Of a DNA stretch of 64,000 bases, positions 63,709 to 64,000 are shown one piece after another; the stretch's first letter is position 1, and each line of letters opens with the position of its first letter. The notes beneath the pieces were generated by a model. That model was not told the origin of the DNA. It made no database searches and saw only the letters and a program-made list of their open reading frames with translations. Both the position numbers and the translations under genes were made by a program. This stretch comes from Chrysophaeum taylorii (lineage: Eukaryota; Sar; Pelagophyceae; Pelagomonadales; Pelagomonadaceae), in contig JAQMWT010000563.1 of the NCBI GenBank assembly GCA_029834535.1, positions 56,190 to 120,189 of the forward strand. The letters run 5' to 3'.

Positions 63709-64000
63709 CGTTGAGTGGAAAAAGCGCGCGAGCGTCGAATGACGCCCGGTTCGAAATCACCGAGCGCGTGTCTCTGATCACGCGGGTGAGCGCGTGCTGG
63801 CACAGCGCGCGCCGGCGTGGGCGGAACCTTTGGGCGTCACGACGAAACGAGCGCCCCTTTGCGACCTCATCGATAGCGCGATGAGCGCGTCGACAAAGTC
63901 CGTGCCGTCGGCTGGGGAAAACCGTCGTCCGAAGGGCAGTGGCGCTACCATTCTTGACATGACCGCGGGGAAGGCCGCGCACGGGACGCCAGAGCACGGC

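Overview
The window is nuclear DNA of a eukaryotic microalga, most likely a stramenopile with a secondary plastid and a flagellum. A pelagophyte-like alga is my best guess, but that is inference. The evidence is: one clear spliceosomal intron (42313-42388); Rab6, heat-shock factor and R2R3-MYB genes; two axonemal or ciliary proteins (CFAP206 and an STPGR/SHIPPO-repeat protein); a DUF445 membrane protein whose leader looks like a secondary-plastid presequence; GC-rich, almost intronless genes packed head-to-head or tail-to-tail; and many trinucleotide runs coding Asp, Asn, Gln and Ser.

Layout. 1-4.5 kb is a transposon graveyard: a 5'-truncated LINE reverse transcriptase, a cluster of 15-bp repeats, and a decayed Ty1/copia element carrying a nested short retroposon with an 11-bp target-site duplication. 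4.6-36 kb is gene-dense: three sulfotransferases of different families, a nucleotide-sugar transporter, DUF445 and Rab6 sharing a 54-bp divergent promoter, MYB, a large EF-hand/cyclic-nucleotide-domain gene apparently split by a frame change in an AAC repeat, a PKA-like pseudokinase, an M23 peptidase, the STPGR protein, 3-isopropylmalate dehydrogenase, a TLC-domain protein, HSF, ETF-alpha, a Tudor/Agenet-like protein and a large membrane protein. 35.8-43.1 kb holds a beta-propeller protein, an MFS transporter, a two-exon NMN adenylyltransferase-like gene and a DUF3293 gene. The last three are packed with an 11-bp gap and a 2-bp overlap of stop codons. 43.1-48.4 kb is mostly gene-poor, with a transposase relic and a second copy of the retroposon. 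48.4-58.9 kb has kelch, EGF-like, PFK-2 (with a dead phosphatase half), CFAP206 and cysteine-rich secreted genes.

The most notable region is 59.8-64 kb. The minus strand carries a decayed Fanzor, a eukaryotic TnpB-like RNA-guided nuclease. It keeps the family signature: RuvC-I IDPG, 224 residues to the Ser before a CxxC ribbon, a second CxxC, then RD. It is broken by two frame changes and a stop in its main part and another frame change upstream. A second, shorter relic of the same family lies near 7.5-7.8 kb. Next to the Fanzor is an unidentified Cys-rich, acidic coiled-coil ORF that may be its element partner.

Functionally the genes are ordinary cell-biology genes (Golgi sulfation and sugar transport, vesicle traffic, leucine and NAD synthesis, mitochondrial electron transfer, glycolytic control, flagella) with no operon-like pathway. 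Short divergent intergenic regions suggest shared promoters. Where a track-independent ATG was present I used it; GTG or TTG starts were not accepted for real genes except where stated.
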